A stretch of DNA of 26,154 bases from Myxococcales bacterium (GTDB lineage: Bacteria; Myxococcota_A; Polyangia; Polyangiales; Polyangiaceae): positions 6,509 through 32,662 of the forward strand of contig JAAFHJ010000005.1 in NCBI GenBank assembly GCA_013298325.1. Direction: 5' to 3'. The translations under genes and the position numbers were made by a program. The number at the start of each line of letters is the position of its first letter. The first letter of the stretch is position 1. This document shows positions 1 to 7,607 of this stretch, piece after piece. A model generated the notes under the pieces. It was given only the letters and a program-made list of their open reading frames with translations, did not search any database and had not been told where the DNA came from.

Positions 1-483
1 GCCGCCGTCGCCGAGAAGCTCCGTCGCGACAAACAGCGGACCGATCAAATGCGCGCGAATTTGATCAAGACGCAAAAGGCGATGAAAGAGCTGCGTGAAT
101 TCGTCTTCGCGAGCCCAGAGACCGCCATCAGTGCGAAGATCTCGGCCGTTCTCGACGAACACATTCAACGGAACCGCCGCGCCGGCTACCGTGTTTCGCC
201 GACAGCCGCCTACCCGGCGAAACTTCGGTTTGCCGACGGGGAAGCGGTCGACGTCCTCGAGCTCTCGAACGGCTTCGTGAAAGTCGCCACCACCGATTTC
301 TCCGACCCGGCCAACGTCGCCGCTGCGCTGATCCTCCCCGACGCGGAGATCCTCGTGTCGGGGTCGGTTGAACGGAAGGAGGGGGGCGCATCCGTCCTGA
401 AACTCGATGCAATCATTGAGGAATACCTTCCGCTGCTCGAGGGGTATGTCACTCAGCTCCAGCTCCTCGACTACGTCGTCTAG
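1..483 (+). CDS. Coiled-coil protein with PilZ-like C-terminal domain (5' end outside window)
   Basis: The reading frame is open from the first base, so the true start lies upstream; the first internal ATG is at 49. The 160 visible residues begin with a charged, Lys/Arg/Gln-rich helix that looks like the end of a coiled coil. It is followed by RRAGYRV, which resembles the RxxxR entry of PilZ domains, and then short beta-strand-like segments with LELSNGFVKV where PilZ proteins carry D/NxSxxG. PilZ domains bind cyclic-di-GMP, but the match here is partial and I cannot say that ligand binding is retained. The gene converges on the next one, with six bases between the two stop codons. It could equally be an unrelated beta-barrel domain; the coding call is firm and the family call is tentative. 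Confidence 0.6.
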   Translation, partial: AAVAEKLRRDKQRTDQMRANLIKTQKAMKELREFVFASPETAISAKISAVLDEHIQRNRRAGYRVSPTAAYPAKLRFADGEAVDVLELSNGFVKVATTDFSDPANVAAALILPDAEILVSGSVERKEGGASVLKLDAIIEEYLPLLEGYVTQLQLLDYVV

Positions 484-489
484 CGCGCG

Positions 490-969
490 CTAGCGGCAGC
501 CACACAGGGCGACCGCCTGCTCCCCTCGGAGCGCGGCCGCCCTTGCTTCTTTGCATTCCGCATCCTCTTCGCCGACGAGTTCGCAGAGTGCCTGCGTCGC
601 ACGGTCGAGCGAGTGGGAGGCCTCGCAGCGACGGGGGCAGCTCGAACTCGTCGCTTCCGAGTGCAGGGAGCTTTCGCCAGAAGACGAATCTTTGTCGTCT
701 GTTACGCCCGACTTGGTCGCGCCTCCGGCGGGCGCCGTTGGAGTGGTCGTCGGCGCCAACGGAACGGCAGGCCCCGCCTGGCCGCTCGGGGCCTCCACCA
801 GGGAATCTCCAAGTTCTTTGCGAGCTTGCGCAATCGCTTTTCGTGCCTCCGCAGCATTCTGGGGCGGAGCCGGCGGCGCCGATGCCACCTTGGGGGCTGG
901 AACCTGGGCGCAGGCGAGCGCGCTCGTGGAGAAGAGGACGGCAATCGTCGCGCGGAGCCGGGAATTCAT
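490..969 (-). CDS. Small putative lipoprotein, Ala/Pro-rich with Cys-rich C-terminus
   Basis: The 159-residue product starts with a short basic segment (MNSRLR), a hydrophobic core and SALAC, a somewhat loose lipobox with the candidate lipidated Cys at residue 20. A Pro/Ala-rich, then Ser/Asp-rich linker follows, probably disordered. The last third carries several cysteines in a helical-looking segment (SCPRRC, LCELVGEEDAEC, ALCGC) that could form disulfides outside the cytoplasm. I do not recognise a family. The start is fixed by the signal peptide. No Shine-Dalgarno sequence precedes it, and the divergent neighbour begins 27 bp away. Its stop codon lies in a 14-bp palindrome that also holds the stop of the converging gene. 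Confidence 0.7.
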   Translation of the reverse strand: MNSRLRATIAVLFSTSALACAQVPAPKVASAPPAPPQNAAEARKAIAQARKELGDSLVEAPSGQAGPAVPLAPTTTPTAPAGGATKSGVTDDKDSSSGESSLHSEATSSSCPRRCEASHSLDRATQALCELVGEEDAECKEARAAALRGEQAVALCGCR

Positions 970-996
970 CGCGGTGGAATGGTAGCGTCCAACGCC

Positions 997-1461
997 ATGC
1001 TCGTGCGCGCTTCCCTACCAGTACCGTTGGTTTTTGGACTTTTCGGCATGCTCGCCTGTTCCGAGGATTCAGCGACCGGCCCCGGTCCAAGCGACGCGGG
1101 GTCGATCGACAGCGGCAGTGACGCCGCAAATCCTGGAAAAGACGCCGGAAAGGATGCCGCAACCTCCGGACTTCCGGCGGGCTCGGCTTGCTCCTTCAAT
1201 GACGATTGTTCCCCGGAACTGCGCTGCGAAGAGAAGACGCTGACCTGCCAACCGGGAGTACGCGGCACCGGAAAGAACGGGATCGACGCCTGCACCACCG
1301 GCGACACCTGTGAGAGCGCGCTCTGCGTGGAGGGGCCGACGAACGGGAGCTTCGTGTGCAGCGGCCACTGCTTCGACGACAAGGATTGCGGCAACCAGCT
1401 CCCGCGTTGCTTGAGCGTCCCGCAAATCGGCACCTTTTGCGCCCGCGCGGCGACGCCGTGA
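997..1461 (+). CDS. Cys-rich putative lipoprotein
   Basis: The 154-residue product has a signal peptide ending in GMLAC (candidate lipidated Cys 21). An Asp/Gly/Ala/Ser-rich spacer follows, then a domain with 12 further cysteines. An even number and the spacing (SACSFNDDC, SPELRC, TLTC, then DAC, DTC, LC, VC, GHC, KDC, RC, FC) suggest six disulfides in two small knotted modules, a style common in myxobacterial surface lipoproteins. No enzymatic motif is visible. ATG 997 is preferred because it gives a compact signal peptide; an in-frame ATG at 979 would add six residues. The stop codon overlaps the next gene's GTG (GTGA, 4 nt), so the two genes are probably translationally coupled. Confidence 0.75.
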   Translation: MLVRASLPVPLVFGLFGMLACSEDSATGPGPSDAGSIDSGSDAANPGKDAGKDAATSGLPAGSACSFNDDCSPELRCEEKTLTCQPGVRGTGKNGIDACTTGDTCESALCVEGPTNGSFVCSGHCFDDKDCGNQLPRCLSVPQIGTFCARAATP

Positions 1462-2432
1462 AGCGCTCCGCGTCGGCAATTTCACTCCTTCTGCTGCTCC
1501 CGCTCGTCGCCGCATGCAAGGGGGGCGCTCCATCAGCCAAGTCGCCGGCCGGCGGAAAGTCAGGGGAAACGGCCAACGGTGCAAAAGCGCCGGGCGACGA
1601 ACCGCGCCTCACCGTCGACAACGGCTCCCTCCCCGGGGCCGAACGGCGGCTGCGCGTGGCGGGAGTCGCTCTTCGGGCCTCCCCGTTCTTCTTGCCGATC
1701 GTCGGTTTTGCGCGGAGCGGGCCCTACGCAACGCTCCTGGCAAAGGCAGAAAAATCCTGTGGTTTCAACCCAGTACATGCCATCGATGACGTCGCGTGGA
1801 GCCAGGGGGCCGACGGCTGGCTCCTTGTTCTGAAGCCGGCCCTCGGCGAAGACGAAGCGCTTGAGTGCGTCGCGAAGCTCGCCGACGGAACCGTTACGAA
1901 GCGCGCCGGTCGCGGATTTGTGCAGACTGCACTCTTTTCCGCAACGGCCCGCGATGGGATCCTCGTGATCGGGAATGACACCGCCGTCGAGGTTTTTCTC
2001 GCCGCACCGGCAACGAGCGAAGAGCGACGCGCCCTCCACCTCGAAGAAGGGGAGCTCCTCCGAGGCTCCGGCGCCCTCCCCGCCGATCCGCGGACGCACG
2101 TCGAAGCGACCCTCACCTACGGAAAGGGGCGCCCGACCGCCGACGGCAAGGGTTCCGAAAAAGTAGAGGCGCGGATCGGCGCCGAGTTCGACGAAGCGAA
2201 GACCGCGGAAGCGCTCGTGGAGCGCCTGGAAGGGCTTCGCGACCAAGCAAAACTAGGGGCAAAGAACCCGCGCTCGCGTGCCGTCCTCGATAGCTTTCAT
2301 TTTAGCCATCCGGGGCGACGATTCGTCGTCGAGTTTGGCACCCAGGGGGACAAGAAAGCGGTCGTCGAATACGTCGACTTTCTCGTCGGCCTCTATGAAC
2401 TCTTCGCCGCCGAAGAGGGGAAGGCTCCGTAA
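1458..2432 (+). CDS. Putative lipoprotein of unknown function
   Basis: I choose GTG 1458 because it begins a textbook lipoprotein signal (MKRSASAIS, a Leu run, then VAAC with Cys 20) and overlaps the previous stop by 4 nt; the frame stays open upstream to 1356 but that part has no signal character. The mature 304 residues start with a Gly/Ser/Lys-rich linker. Mixed alpha/beta sequence follows, with segments such as DGWLLVLKPALG and DGILVIGND that look like beta strands of a repeated domain. Two cysteines (KSCGF and ALECVA) could pair. I recognise no family. It probably acts at the envelope together with the Cys-rich lipoprotein encoded just upstream in the same operon. Confidence 0.75.
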   Translation: MKRSASAISLLLLLPLVAACKGGAPSAKSPAGGKSGETANGAKAPGDEPRLTVDNGSLPGAERRLRVAGVALRASPFFLPIVGFARSGPYATLLAKAEKSCGFNPVHAIDDVAWSQGADGWLLVLKPALGEDEALECVAKLADGTVTKRAGRGFVQTALFSATARDGILVIGNDTAVEVFLAAPATSEERRALHLEEGELLRGSGALPADPRTHVEATLTYGKGRPTADGKGSEKVEARIGAEFDEAKTAEALVERLEGLRDQAKLGAKNPRSRAVLDSFHFSHPGRRFVVEFGTQGDKKAVVEYVDFLVGLYELFAAEEGKAP

Positions 2433-2435
2433 CAA

Positions 2436-2452
2436 AACGCTGCGAAAGCGTT
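2436..2452. terminator. Short hairpin between convergent genes
   Basis: A 6-bp inverted repeat (AACGCT / AGCGTT) with a 5-nt loop lies between the lipoprotein stop (2432) and the stop of the converging DUF962 gene, whose stop codon it overlaps. Short T-containing stretches flank it on both strands, so it may act as a weak bidirectional terminator. The stem is short and the U-tracts are poor, so this is tentative. Confidence 0.35.
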
Positions 2453-2858
2453 AGTTTACGGAAAGATCGGCCGCGTTGGAGGCGACGGTGGCCGGAGGAG
2501 CGCCCTGCTCGGCGGCGGTCCCTTCAGCCTCTGCGACGATGCGGGCGACCTCGTCGTCCATCGTACCGGCGAGCATTTTGCCAAACATGACAAAGTCGGC
2601 GGCGAGCGAGAAGAGCGGATACTGAAACGTCGCCGGGCGGTTCTTCTCAATGAAGAAATGGCTGAACCATGCCGGACCGTAGCCTGCAACGAGCGCGAGC
2701 GGCACGAGCTTCTTTTTGCCGGTCACAACCGCCGTCGCGACGGTGGCGAGCGCGGCAGCGGTACCGACGAAGTGAAGGCTTCGCGTTTTCGGGTCGCGGT
2801 GCTCCTTCACGTAATAGGGCCAAAACTCGGCGAACGTGGTCATGCGCGGCTTCGACAT
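2451..2858 (-). CDS. DUF962 / Mpo1-like integral membrane protein
   Basis: The 135-residue product matches the DUF962 (Mpo1-like) family: TTFAEFWPYYVKEHRDP, SLHFVGT, WFSHFFIEKNRPATFQYP and a final PLFSLAADF helix. In yeast Mpo1 this family is an iron-dependent dioxygenase that alpha-oxidises 2-hydroxy fatty acids from sphingolipid breakdown, and conserved histidines are thought to bind iron. His 20, His 29 and His 67 are all present here. Two or three hydrophobic helices (about 31-47, 51-70 and 80-97) place it in the membrane. I choose ATG 2858 (MSKPRM). The frame reaches back to a TTG at 2954, but that extension would run through the terminator hairpin of the upstream gene. ATG 2843 is a possible alternative. 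The substrate in this organism is unknown. Confidence 0.85.
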   Translation of the reverse strand: MSKPRMTTFAEFWPYYVKEHRDPKTRSLHFVGTAAALATVATAVVTGKKKLVPLALVAGYGPAWFSHFFIEKNRPATFQYPLFSLAADFVMFGKMLAGTMDDEVARIVAEAEGTAAEQGAPPATVASNAADLSVN

Positions 2859-2918
2859 ACCGACGTGTGTACGCTCGGTTCGAACGCACGCAAGGTGAGT
2901 TTTCATCGGTACAAACGG

Positions 2919-2952
2919 GAAAACCCCCGACTCGGAAGAGTCGAGGGTTTCC
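2919..2952 (-). terminator. Rho-independent terminator of the AgmX/PglI-tail gene
   Basis: On the minus strand, about 20 nt after the stop codon at 2974, the RNA can form a 15-bp stem (GGAAACCCUCGACUC with GAGUCGGGGGUUUUC) that is fully paired if two G-U wobbles are allowed, closed by a UUCC tetraloop. Part of the U-run lies in the descending arm and GUUUG follows. It separates the gene at 2974-4569 from the DUF962 gene and argues against the two sharing one message. Confidence 0.75.
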
Positions 2953-2973
2953 AACCACTTACAGAGACCGTTT

Positions 2974-4569
2974 TCACTCGGGCGAGAAGGTGATCGGGTA
3001 GGTAACCATCACCGAGCCCCCTTCCGGCGCCGGGAACGAGAGGTTCGCGAAGTTGCGAACGACACAGGAGACGACCGTCTTGTCCGCGAGGTCCGACCCG
3101 GCATCGGAGGTGAGGGAAACGGCGCCACTGCGGTCGATAACGAACTTGGTGGCGATGCGACCGGAAAGCGCCGGATTGTTGCGGAGACCAGCCTCATAGC
3201 AGGCGCGGAAGCGGCCATTGTTCTGGCGGACGATGCGCTGGATGACGTCCATCGGGATTCGGCCACCGCTCACTGTCGTCGGCGCCGGACGCATGCTGAA
3301 CGTCGGCTTGTGGTTGCCGGGCACGCGGTCGCGGCTGTGGCCGGTTCCGTCGCCGTTGAGGCCGTGGCAGCCGCCTGGGGTGGTGCAGGTGCCGATGAGG
3401 CCGCCGCCGATGCCGCCGTGGTCGCTGAGGCCGACCCCTTCGCCATTGCCGCCGCCCCCCTGCTCGAGGCCGTTGAGGCCGAGACCGCCGACGCCGAGGC
3501 TATCCCCTGCTTCCGGGCCGAACATGTTGCCCATGAAGCTCATCGAGTCGCGCCCCTGGCCATCAAGGGGGGCCCATTCGGCGGTCGGCGCCGACGGGTC
3601 AGAGATCATACCGGCGTTCAAGAGACCGATGATACCGGCGTTGCGCGCCTCCGCGAGCGCCTCGGCGCGGGAGAGCTGGGGGTTCGGGTTGTCCTGGGGA
3701 CCGGCCTTTGCCCAGTGCTTTCCGGTGCTTGCCGCATCGGTCTTCCCCATCATCCCTTCGCTCCCCTTCGCGCGCTCCCCCGCGGCGGAGGCCATGCCGT
3801 TGTCGGCGTCTTTCTCCTGCTTCTCTTCTTCGGCCTTCTGGCGTTCCCGCTCCGCCTGGGCGTTGAGCGACTTCTGGAGGGCCTGAACTTGGTCGCGGTC
3901 GATGCCTTCTGCGGAGTCGGCCCCCATGTTCGGGACGAAGTAGGCGAAGGACCCGATCACCGCGGCGTGGAGCGCGAACGAGACGCCGATCATCGCGACA
4001 GCGCCGGCCGCGATCCCCGACCAGAACGCGGCGCGGGGCTTCTTGCCGGCACAGGTGGCGGTGACGGAAATCGTGAGCTCGGTGCCCGGGAGGGCGAAGG
4101 TGCCGGTGGTGCCGGTGGCGAGCGGGAGTTCACGGCTTCCGGCGACGGCGTGAGAGGCAGAACCGCGGGTCGCGAGGGCGTTTTCGAGGGAGTCGGTGCG
4201 GTCGCCTTCGGTGAGGGTGCCGGTGGCACGCGCGGGGACGACAAGACGGACATCGTTTCCGAGGACAGCAACAACCGGGAGACGGGCGGCGCCGAGGATT
4301 TCTTCGGGGACGAGGTAGTCGTTGGCGTCGCCGAGGACGAAGGCGCGCGGCGGCGAAAGATGCTTCGTGCAGAGGACGTTGTCCCCCCAGCGAACGGTCA
4401 CCTCGAGAGCGGCGATGTGAGCCTCTTCAACCTCGGTTGCATCCATTTTCGGCGCCGAAGCGACCATCGCGTAACCGGTCTTCGTCGGCTTCGAAGACGC
4501 CTCTGCGGCGGGGGCGATGGGGGCGAGGTCGAAGGCGGGGAGGAACGGGTTGATGCGCGAGATTGCCAT
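2974..4569 (-). CDS. Envelope protein with AgmX/PglI C-terminal (myxo_SS_tail) domain
   Basis: The 531-residue product has four parts. Residues about 50-172 are a beta-rich cytoplasmic region (TVRWGDNVL, PRAFVLGD, LPLATG). Residues about 180-212 are hydrophobic, one or two passes. A charged helix rich in Glu, Lys and Gln (about 222-255) is followed by a Gly-rich linker (GVGGLGLNGLEQGGGG, NGEGVGLSDHGG). The last about 100 residues are the C-terminal domain of the gliding-motility proteins AgmX and PglI: IQRIVRQNNGRFRACYEAGL, SGRIATKFVIDRSG and a final FPAPEGGSVMVTYPITF. Cys 457 and Cys 502 are placed to form the family's likely disulfide. The layout is TonB/GltI-like, a cytoplasmic domain joined through the inner membrane to a periplasmic tail. 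ATG 4569 is supported by the Shine-Dalgarno-like GAAAGGACG upstream. A role in motility or in linking to outer-membrane partners is inference. Confidence 0.85.
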   Translation of the reverse strand: MAISRINPFLPAFDLAPIAPAAEASSKPTKTGYAMVASAPKMDATEVEEAHIAALEVTVRWGDNVLCTKHLSPPRAFVLGDANDYLVPEEILGAARLPVVAVLGNDVRLVVPARATGTLTEGDRTDSLENALATRGSASHAVAGSRELPLATGTTGTFALPGTELTISVTATCAGKKPRAAFWSGIAAGAVAMIGVSFALHAAVIGSFAYFVPNMGADSAEGIDRDQVQALQKSLNAQAERERQKAEEEKQEKDADNGMASAAGERAKGSEGMMGKTDAASTGKHWAKAGPQDNPNPQLSRAEALAEARNAGIIGLLNAGMISDPSAPTAEWAPLDGQGRDSMSFMGNMFGPEAGDSLGVGGLGLNGLEQGGGGNGEGVGLSDHGGIGGGLIGTCTTPGGCHGLNGDGTGHSRDRVPGNHKPTFSMRPAPTTVSGGRIPMDVIQRIVRQNNGRFRACYEAGLRNNPALSGRIATKFVIDRSGAVSLTSDAGSDLADKTVVSCVVRNFANLSFPAPEGGSVMVTYPITFSPE

Positions 4570-4746
4570 GGTGGTGCGTCCTTTCGAGTGCGTCGCAAAA
4601 CGGTGCCGCGCACCACGAAAAGGCGCGCGGAAGTCGGCTAGAGGCGCTTCTGCAGCGCCCGTGGAATCGTCCCGAAAAAGCTGGGTCGCTCGCAACGAGC
4701 CCCCCATTTTTTGCGGCATCCGTTCGGCGCCGCATTCGGTGGGCGG

Positions 4747-4775
4747 CATAGAGTCGCCTTCGAGGAAAAAGTTCC
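4747..4775 (-). promoter_or_regulatory. Candidate ECF-sigma (RpoE-like) promoter
   Basis: On the minus strand GGAACTT (4775-4769) is followed by a 16-nt spacer and TCTATG (4752-4747). GGAACTT with about 16 nt to TCTGA/TCTAA is the classic RpoE-type pattern. It lies about 180 nt upstream of the AgmX/PglI-tail gene and is its only promoter candidate I noticed in the 256-bp gap. Envelope-stress control of an envelope protein would make sense, but this rests on sequence resemblance only. Confidence 0.35.
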
Positions 4776-4825
4776 CGAGGGCAGGACACTTTTTTCGAGA
4801 TTCGCCAGAATACCGAATTTACGTA

Positions 4826-6121
4826 CTAATTCGACTCACGACTGGGAACGGACGAGGACGCGCCGACCGGTTCGGAGGACGGAAGCGGCGCCACGTCCGT
4901 CTTGGGCCGCGGACGGACGACGTTCTCCGGCTTCTCCTCGACGATGCGCCCTTCCCGATAGTGGAGGATGCGAACGGCGACCGTCGGTCCTGCGTGGGGG
5001 TGAATCCAAAGAACCGCGGGATCGAGGTCGCGAACGGCGCCGGGGGCGTTTCGGCCGGTCTCCGCGTGAAAGCGGACCGCGAGCGTAGACGCGTTCGCCG
5101 AGCCCGAGTCGTGGAGGACGGTGATTCCGCACTTCCTGTCGCCGCTGCATGCGGCGGCAACGACGAGTGAATCGCCGGCGACTGGCGTCCACCGCCAGGC
5201 GAAATCAACGCGGACCTCCGCGCCGAAGGCAGGTGCGAGAGCGGCAACGAGCGGAGTCTTTTTCAAATCTTCCGGAGAGATACGCTGGAGACCAAGGACG
5301 CTCTTTGGTGCAAGGAAGGGCGCTTCTGGCTCCGAATCGCTGGGGGAACGGCAACAGCGGAAGCCGACGTCCGAGTAACGGAGCCGGTGGGGGCGACCGA
5401 GGCCATTTGCGCAGCGCCCGACGAGGGGGGCATCGGCCGCATTCCCCCCTTTCAGCACGCCGAGCGCGGCGTCGACGGAGCCGCGATTCCAGTCGGTCGA
5501 CGTCCACTCCCAGGGGCCGCCGGCGAGTTCGTGGACGCCGGTCGTTGCGACGCACTTTTTCCGATCGCCGATGGGCGAAAACAGGGCGCGCGCGGCAGCG
5601 CCGCCCGTCGGCTTTGCGATGATACTTCGCCCAAGATCGCAGATTTCCGGCTGGAATTCGCCTGCACCGCGTTCTTGGTTCGACCATGGATAGGTCGCTT
5701 GCTCCGGCCCCTTGCAGGCGCGCTCCCACTCGGTCGCCGTGCAGAGCCGCTTCCCAACGGCCCCGCAGGCAGCTGACGCTTCGTCGCGGGAAACAGCAGT
5801 GCGGGGCATAGCCCCACGTTCGTTTGGGTACGGGAACTCGTCGATGTCGAAGGCTGGAACGGTCCGCGCGACGCCGGGCGCTTCCTCTTCGGCGACACGC
5901 GGAACGGAATCTGGTGCCGTTCCAAAGCGAAGCTCCCCGGCAGAAATTCGAATCATTCCAGGAAGTACACCATGACTCCCGCGCGCGCCTCCCCCGGCGT
6001 CGCGGCCGGCTCCGCCGTCGCTGGTCCCCTTCGCGCGGTCGGCGAGCCCGCGTTCGAAGGGGGCGCGCTCCGTGCATCCTGCAGCCAATACGGCAACAGC
6101 AAGGAGCCACGATCGCGTCAT
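4826..6121 (-). CDS. Lipoprotein with FGE-sulfatase (SUMF1/EgtB/PvdO-type) domain and extra C-terminal domain
   Basis: The 431-residue product begins with a lipoprotein signal (MTRSWLLAVAVLAAGC, Cys 16) and a Gly/Ala/Asp-rich linker. Residues about 54-258 follow the formylglycine-generating-enzyme fold: MIRISAGELRFGT, FDIDEFPYPNERG, VSRDEASAACGAVGKRLC, TATEWERACKG, YPWSN, VHELAGGPWEWT and SDVGFRCCR. The paired cysteines that bind copper in active FGE are not evident in the segment before GFRC, so I expect a non-catalytic or binding role, as in many bacterial homologues. Residues about 280-431 are an unrecognised beta-rich domain ending in a Pro/Ser tail. Its ATG overlaps the stop of the NtrC-type regulator gene (ATGA), so the two are translationally coupled. 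It presumably works at the envelope. Confidence 0.85.
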   Translation of the reverse strand: MTRSWLLAVAVLAAGCTERAPFERGLADRAKGTSDGGAGRDAGGGARGSHGVLPGMIRISAGELRFGTAPDSVPRVAEEEAPGVARTVPAFDIDEFPYPNERGAMPRTAVSRDEASAACGAVGKRLCTATEWERACKGPEQATYPWSNQERGAGEFQPEICDLGRSIIAKPTGGAAARALFSPIGDRKKCVATTGVHELAGGPWEWTSTDWNRGSVDAALGVLKGGNAADAPLVGRCANGLGRPHRLRYSDVGFRCCRSPSDSEPEAPFLAPKSVLGLQRISPEDLKKTPLVAALAPAFGAEVRVDFAWRWTPVAGDSLVVAAACSGDRKCGITVLHDSGSANASTLAVRFHAETGRNAPGAVRDLDPAVLWIHPHAGPTVAVRILHYREGRIVEEKPENVVRPRPKTDVAPLPSSEPVGASSSVPSRESN

Positions 6122-7548
6122 TCGCTCTTCGAGCCGGTCTCGGGGTCGCGGAGACCAAGCTCCTTCATCTTGAGCTGGAGCCCCTTGCGACTAATCTTCA
6201 GGAGTCGTGCGGCGTGGGTGACATTCCCGTGGGTCTGGAGGAGCGCGCGGCCTACGAGGTCCCGTTCGAGGCGGACCATGGCGTGCTTTACGTGCTCCTT
6301 CAGCCCAGAATCTGCAGGAAGTGCGAGAGTTTCCCGTGTCGGACCGGCCTCGGGAACCTCGCTGGTTCGTGCTTCAGGTCGCAGTTCGGGAGGTAGGTCG
6401 GCGACGCGTATTTTGGGCCCGTCGCAAAAGAGGACGGCGCGCTCGACGACGTTCTCGAGTTCGCGAACGTTTCCGTGCCACGCGTAACTGCTGAGCGCCG
6501 AGTACGCATCCGGTTCAACGCCCGCCACCTGCTTCTTCAGTCGCTCGTTGAATTTGGTGAGGAAGTGCTCAACGAGTGCCGGAATATCGGTCACGCGCTC
6601 ACGGAGAGGCGGGAGACGAATCGAGACAACATTGAGTCGGTAGAAAAGATCCTGGCGGAAAGCGCCGTTATGAATCAATCGCCCAAGGTCGCGATTCGTT
6701 GCAGCAACGAGCCGCACATCAACGCGAATCGTCTTAATTCCACCGACGCGTTCAAACTCACTTTCCTGGAGCGCGCGGAGCAGCTTGACCTGCATTTCCG
6801 GGGGAATTTCGCCGATCTCATCCAAAAAAAGCGTTCCGCCATTGGCCAGTTCAAAGCGGCCGGGCTTGGAGTTTACGGCCCCCGTAAATGCACCGCGCTC
6901 GTAGCCAAAGAGTTCGCTCTCGATGAGTTCCTTCGGGATAGCCGCGCAATTTACCTTAATAAATGGCCGTTCACTGCGCGAAGACTGCTCATGGAGGGCT
7001 CGGGCAACAAGCTCCTTCCCGGTGCCGCTCTCGCCGGTGATAAGTACGGTTGTCGGCGTGTCTGCTACGCGTTCGAGGACAGAAAAAATCGTTGCGAGCT
7101 CCTGAGAAGCTCCAATGATCCCGAATCGAGAACCTTGCGGCGGGCGGGTGTCTGTCGCGTCAGCCGCGGCAAGCTCCTGCGTCCGTAGCGCCTTTGCCGC
7201 AATCTGACGGACTTCTTCTTTGTCGAAAGGCTTTGTGAGGTAGTCGAAGGCGCCGAGCTTGAGCGCCTCGACCGCGGTATCGATCGTCCCGTGGGCAGTG
7301 ATCATCACGATCGGAAGCCCAGGATATTCGCGGACCGCCTCGCGGAGCAGCTGCATGCCGTCCATGTTCGGCATTTTGAGGTCTGTAACGACGAGATCGA
7401 TATGGTTTTCGCGGAGGACGGCGAGACCTTGCACCCCATCCTCAGCGGTTAGGACGTCGTAGCCGTCACGGCCTAGCTGGGCGGCAAGGATTTTCCGCAG
7501 GTTCGGTTCGTCGTCGACGATGAGGACCTGCTTCTTTTCGGGGAGCAT
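6118..7548 (-). CDS. NtrC-family sigma-54-dependent response regulator
   Basis: The 476-residue product has the full three-domain layout. The receiver domain (about 6-120) carries Asp 12, Asp 13, the phosphoacceptor Asp 56 (VTDLKMP), Thr 84 and Lys 106. The AAA+ domain (about 143-370) has Walker A GESGTGKE at 172-179, GAFTGA at 219-224 (the loop that contacts sigma-54), and Walker B LFLDE near 240. The C-terminus is a Fis-type helix-turn-helix (HGNVTHAARLLKISRKGLQ). When phosphorylated it should activate transcription by sigma-54 RNA polymerase. No histidine kinase lies in the window, so it is an orphan here. It sits 59 bp downstream of dnaK and overlaps the FGE-like lipoprotein gene by 4 nt. 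No Shine-Dalgarno sequence precedes ATG 7548. The target genes are unknown. Confidence 0.93.
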   Translation of the reverse strand: MLPEKKQVLIVDDEPNLRKILAAQLGRDGYDVLTAEDGVQGLAVLRENHIDLVVTDLKMPNMDGMQLLREAVREYPGLPIVMITAHGTIDTAVEALKLGAFDYLTKPFDKEEVRQIAAKALRTQELAAADATDTRPPQGSRFGIIGASQELATIFSVLERVADTPTTVLITGESGTGKELVARALHEQSSRSERPFIKVNCAAIPKELIESELFGYERGAFTGAVNSKPGRFELANGGTLFLDEIGEIPPEMQVKLLRALQESEFERVGGIKTIRVDVRLVAATNRDLGRLIHNGAFRQDLFYRLNVVSIRLPPLRERVTDIPALVEHFLTKFNERLKKQVAGVEPDAYSALSSYAWHGNVRELENVVERAVLFCDGPKIRVADLPPELRPEARTSEVPEAGPTRETLALPADSGLKEHVKHAMVRLERDLVGRALLQTHGNVTHAARLLKISRKGLQLKMKELGLRDPETGSKSE

Positions 7549-7607
7549 GCGGCGACGACGCTACCAGAAAGCGCGCCGGTTCAAGGGCCGCTTCGCAGGC
7601 AGACCGT

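Noticed and set aside
4581..4607. Sigma-54-like motif on the minus strand (CGGCACCGTTTTGC)
   Set aside because: GG and GC elements are separated by 9 rather than 10 nt, a spacing sigma-54 does not tolerate well, and the implied transcription start would fall on the ribosome-binding site of the AgmX/PglI-tail gene.
3310..4641. Long plus-strand open frame of 443 codons
   Set aside because: It lies antisense to the well-supported AgmX/PglI-tail gene, has low-complexity Gly/Ala/Glu/Arg sequence and no family features; long antisense frames are expected in GC-rich DNA.
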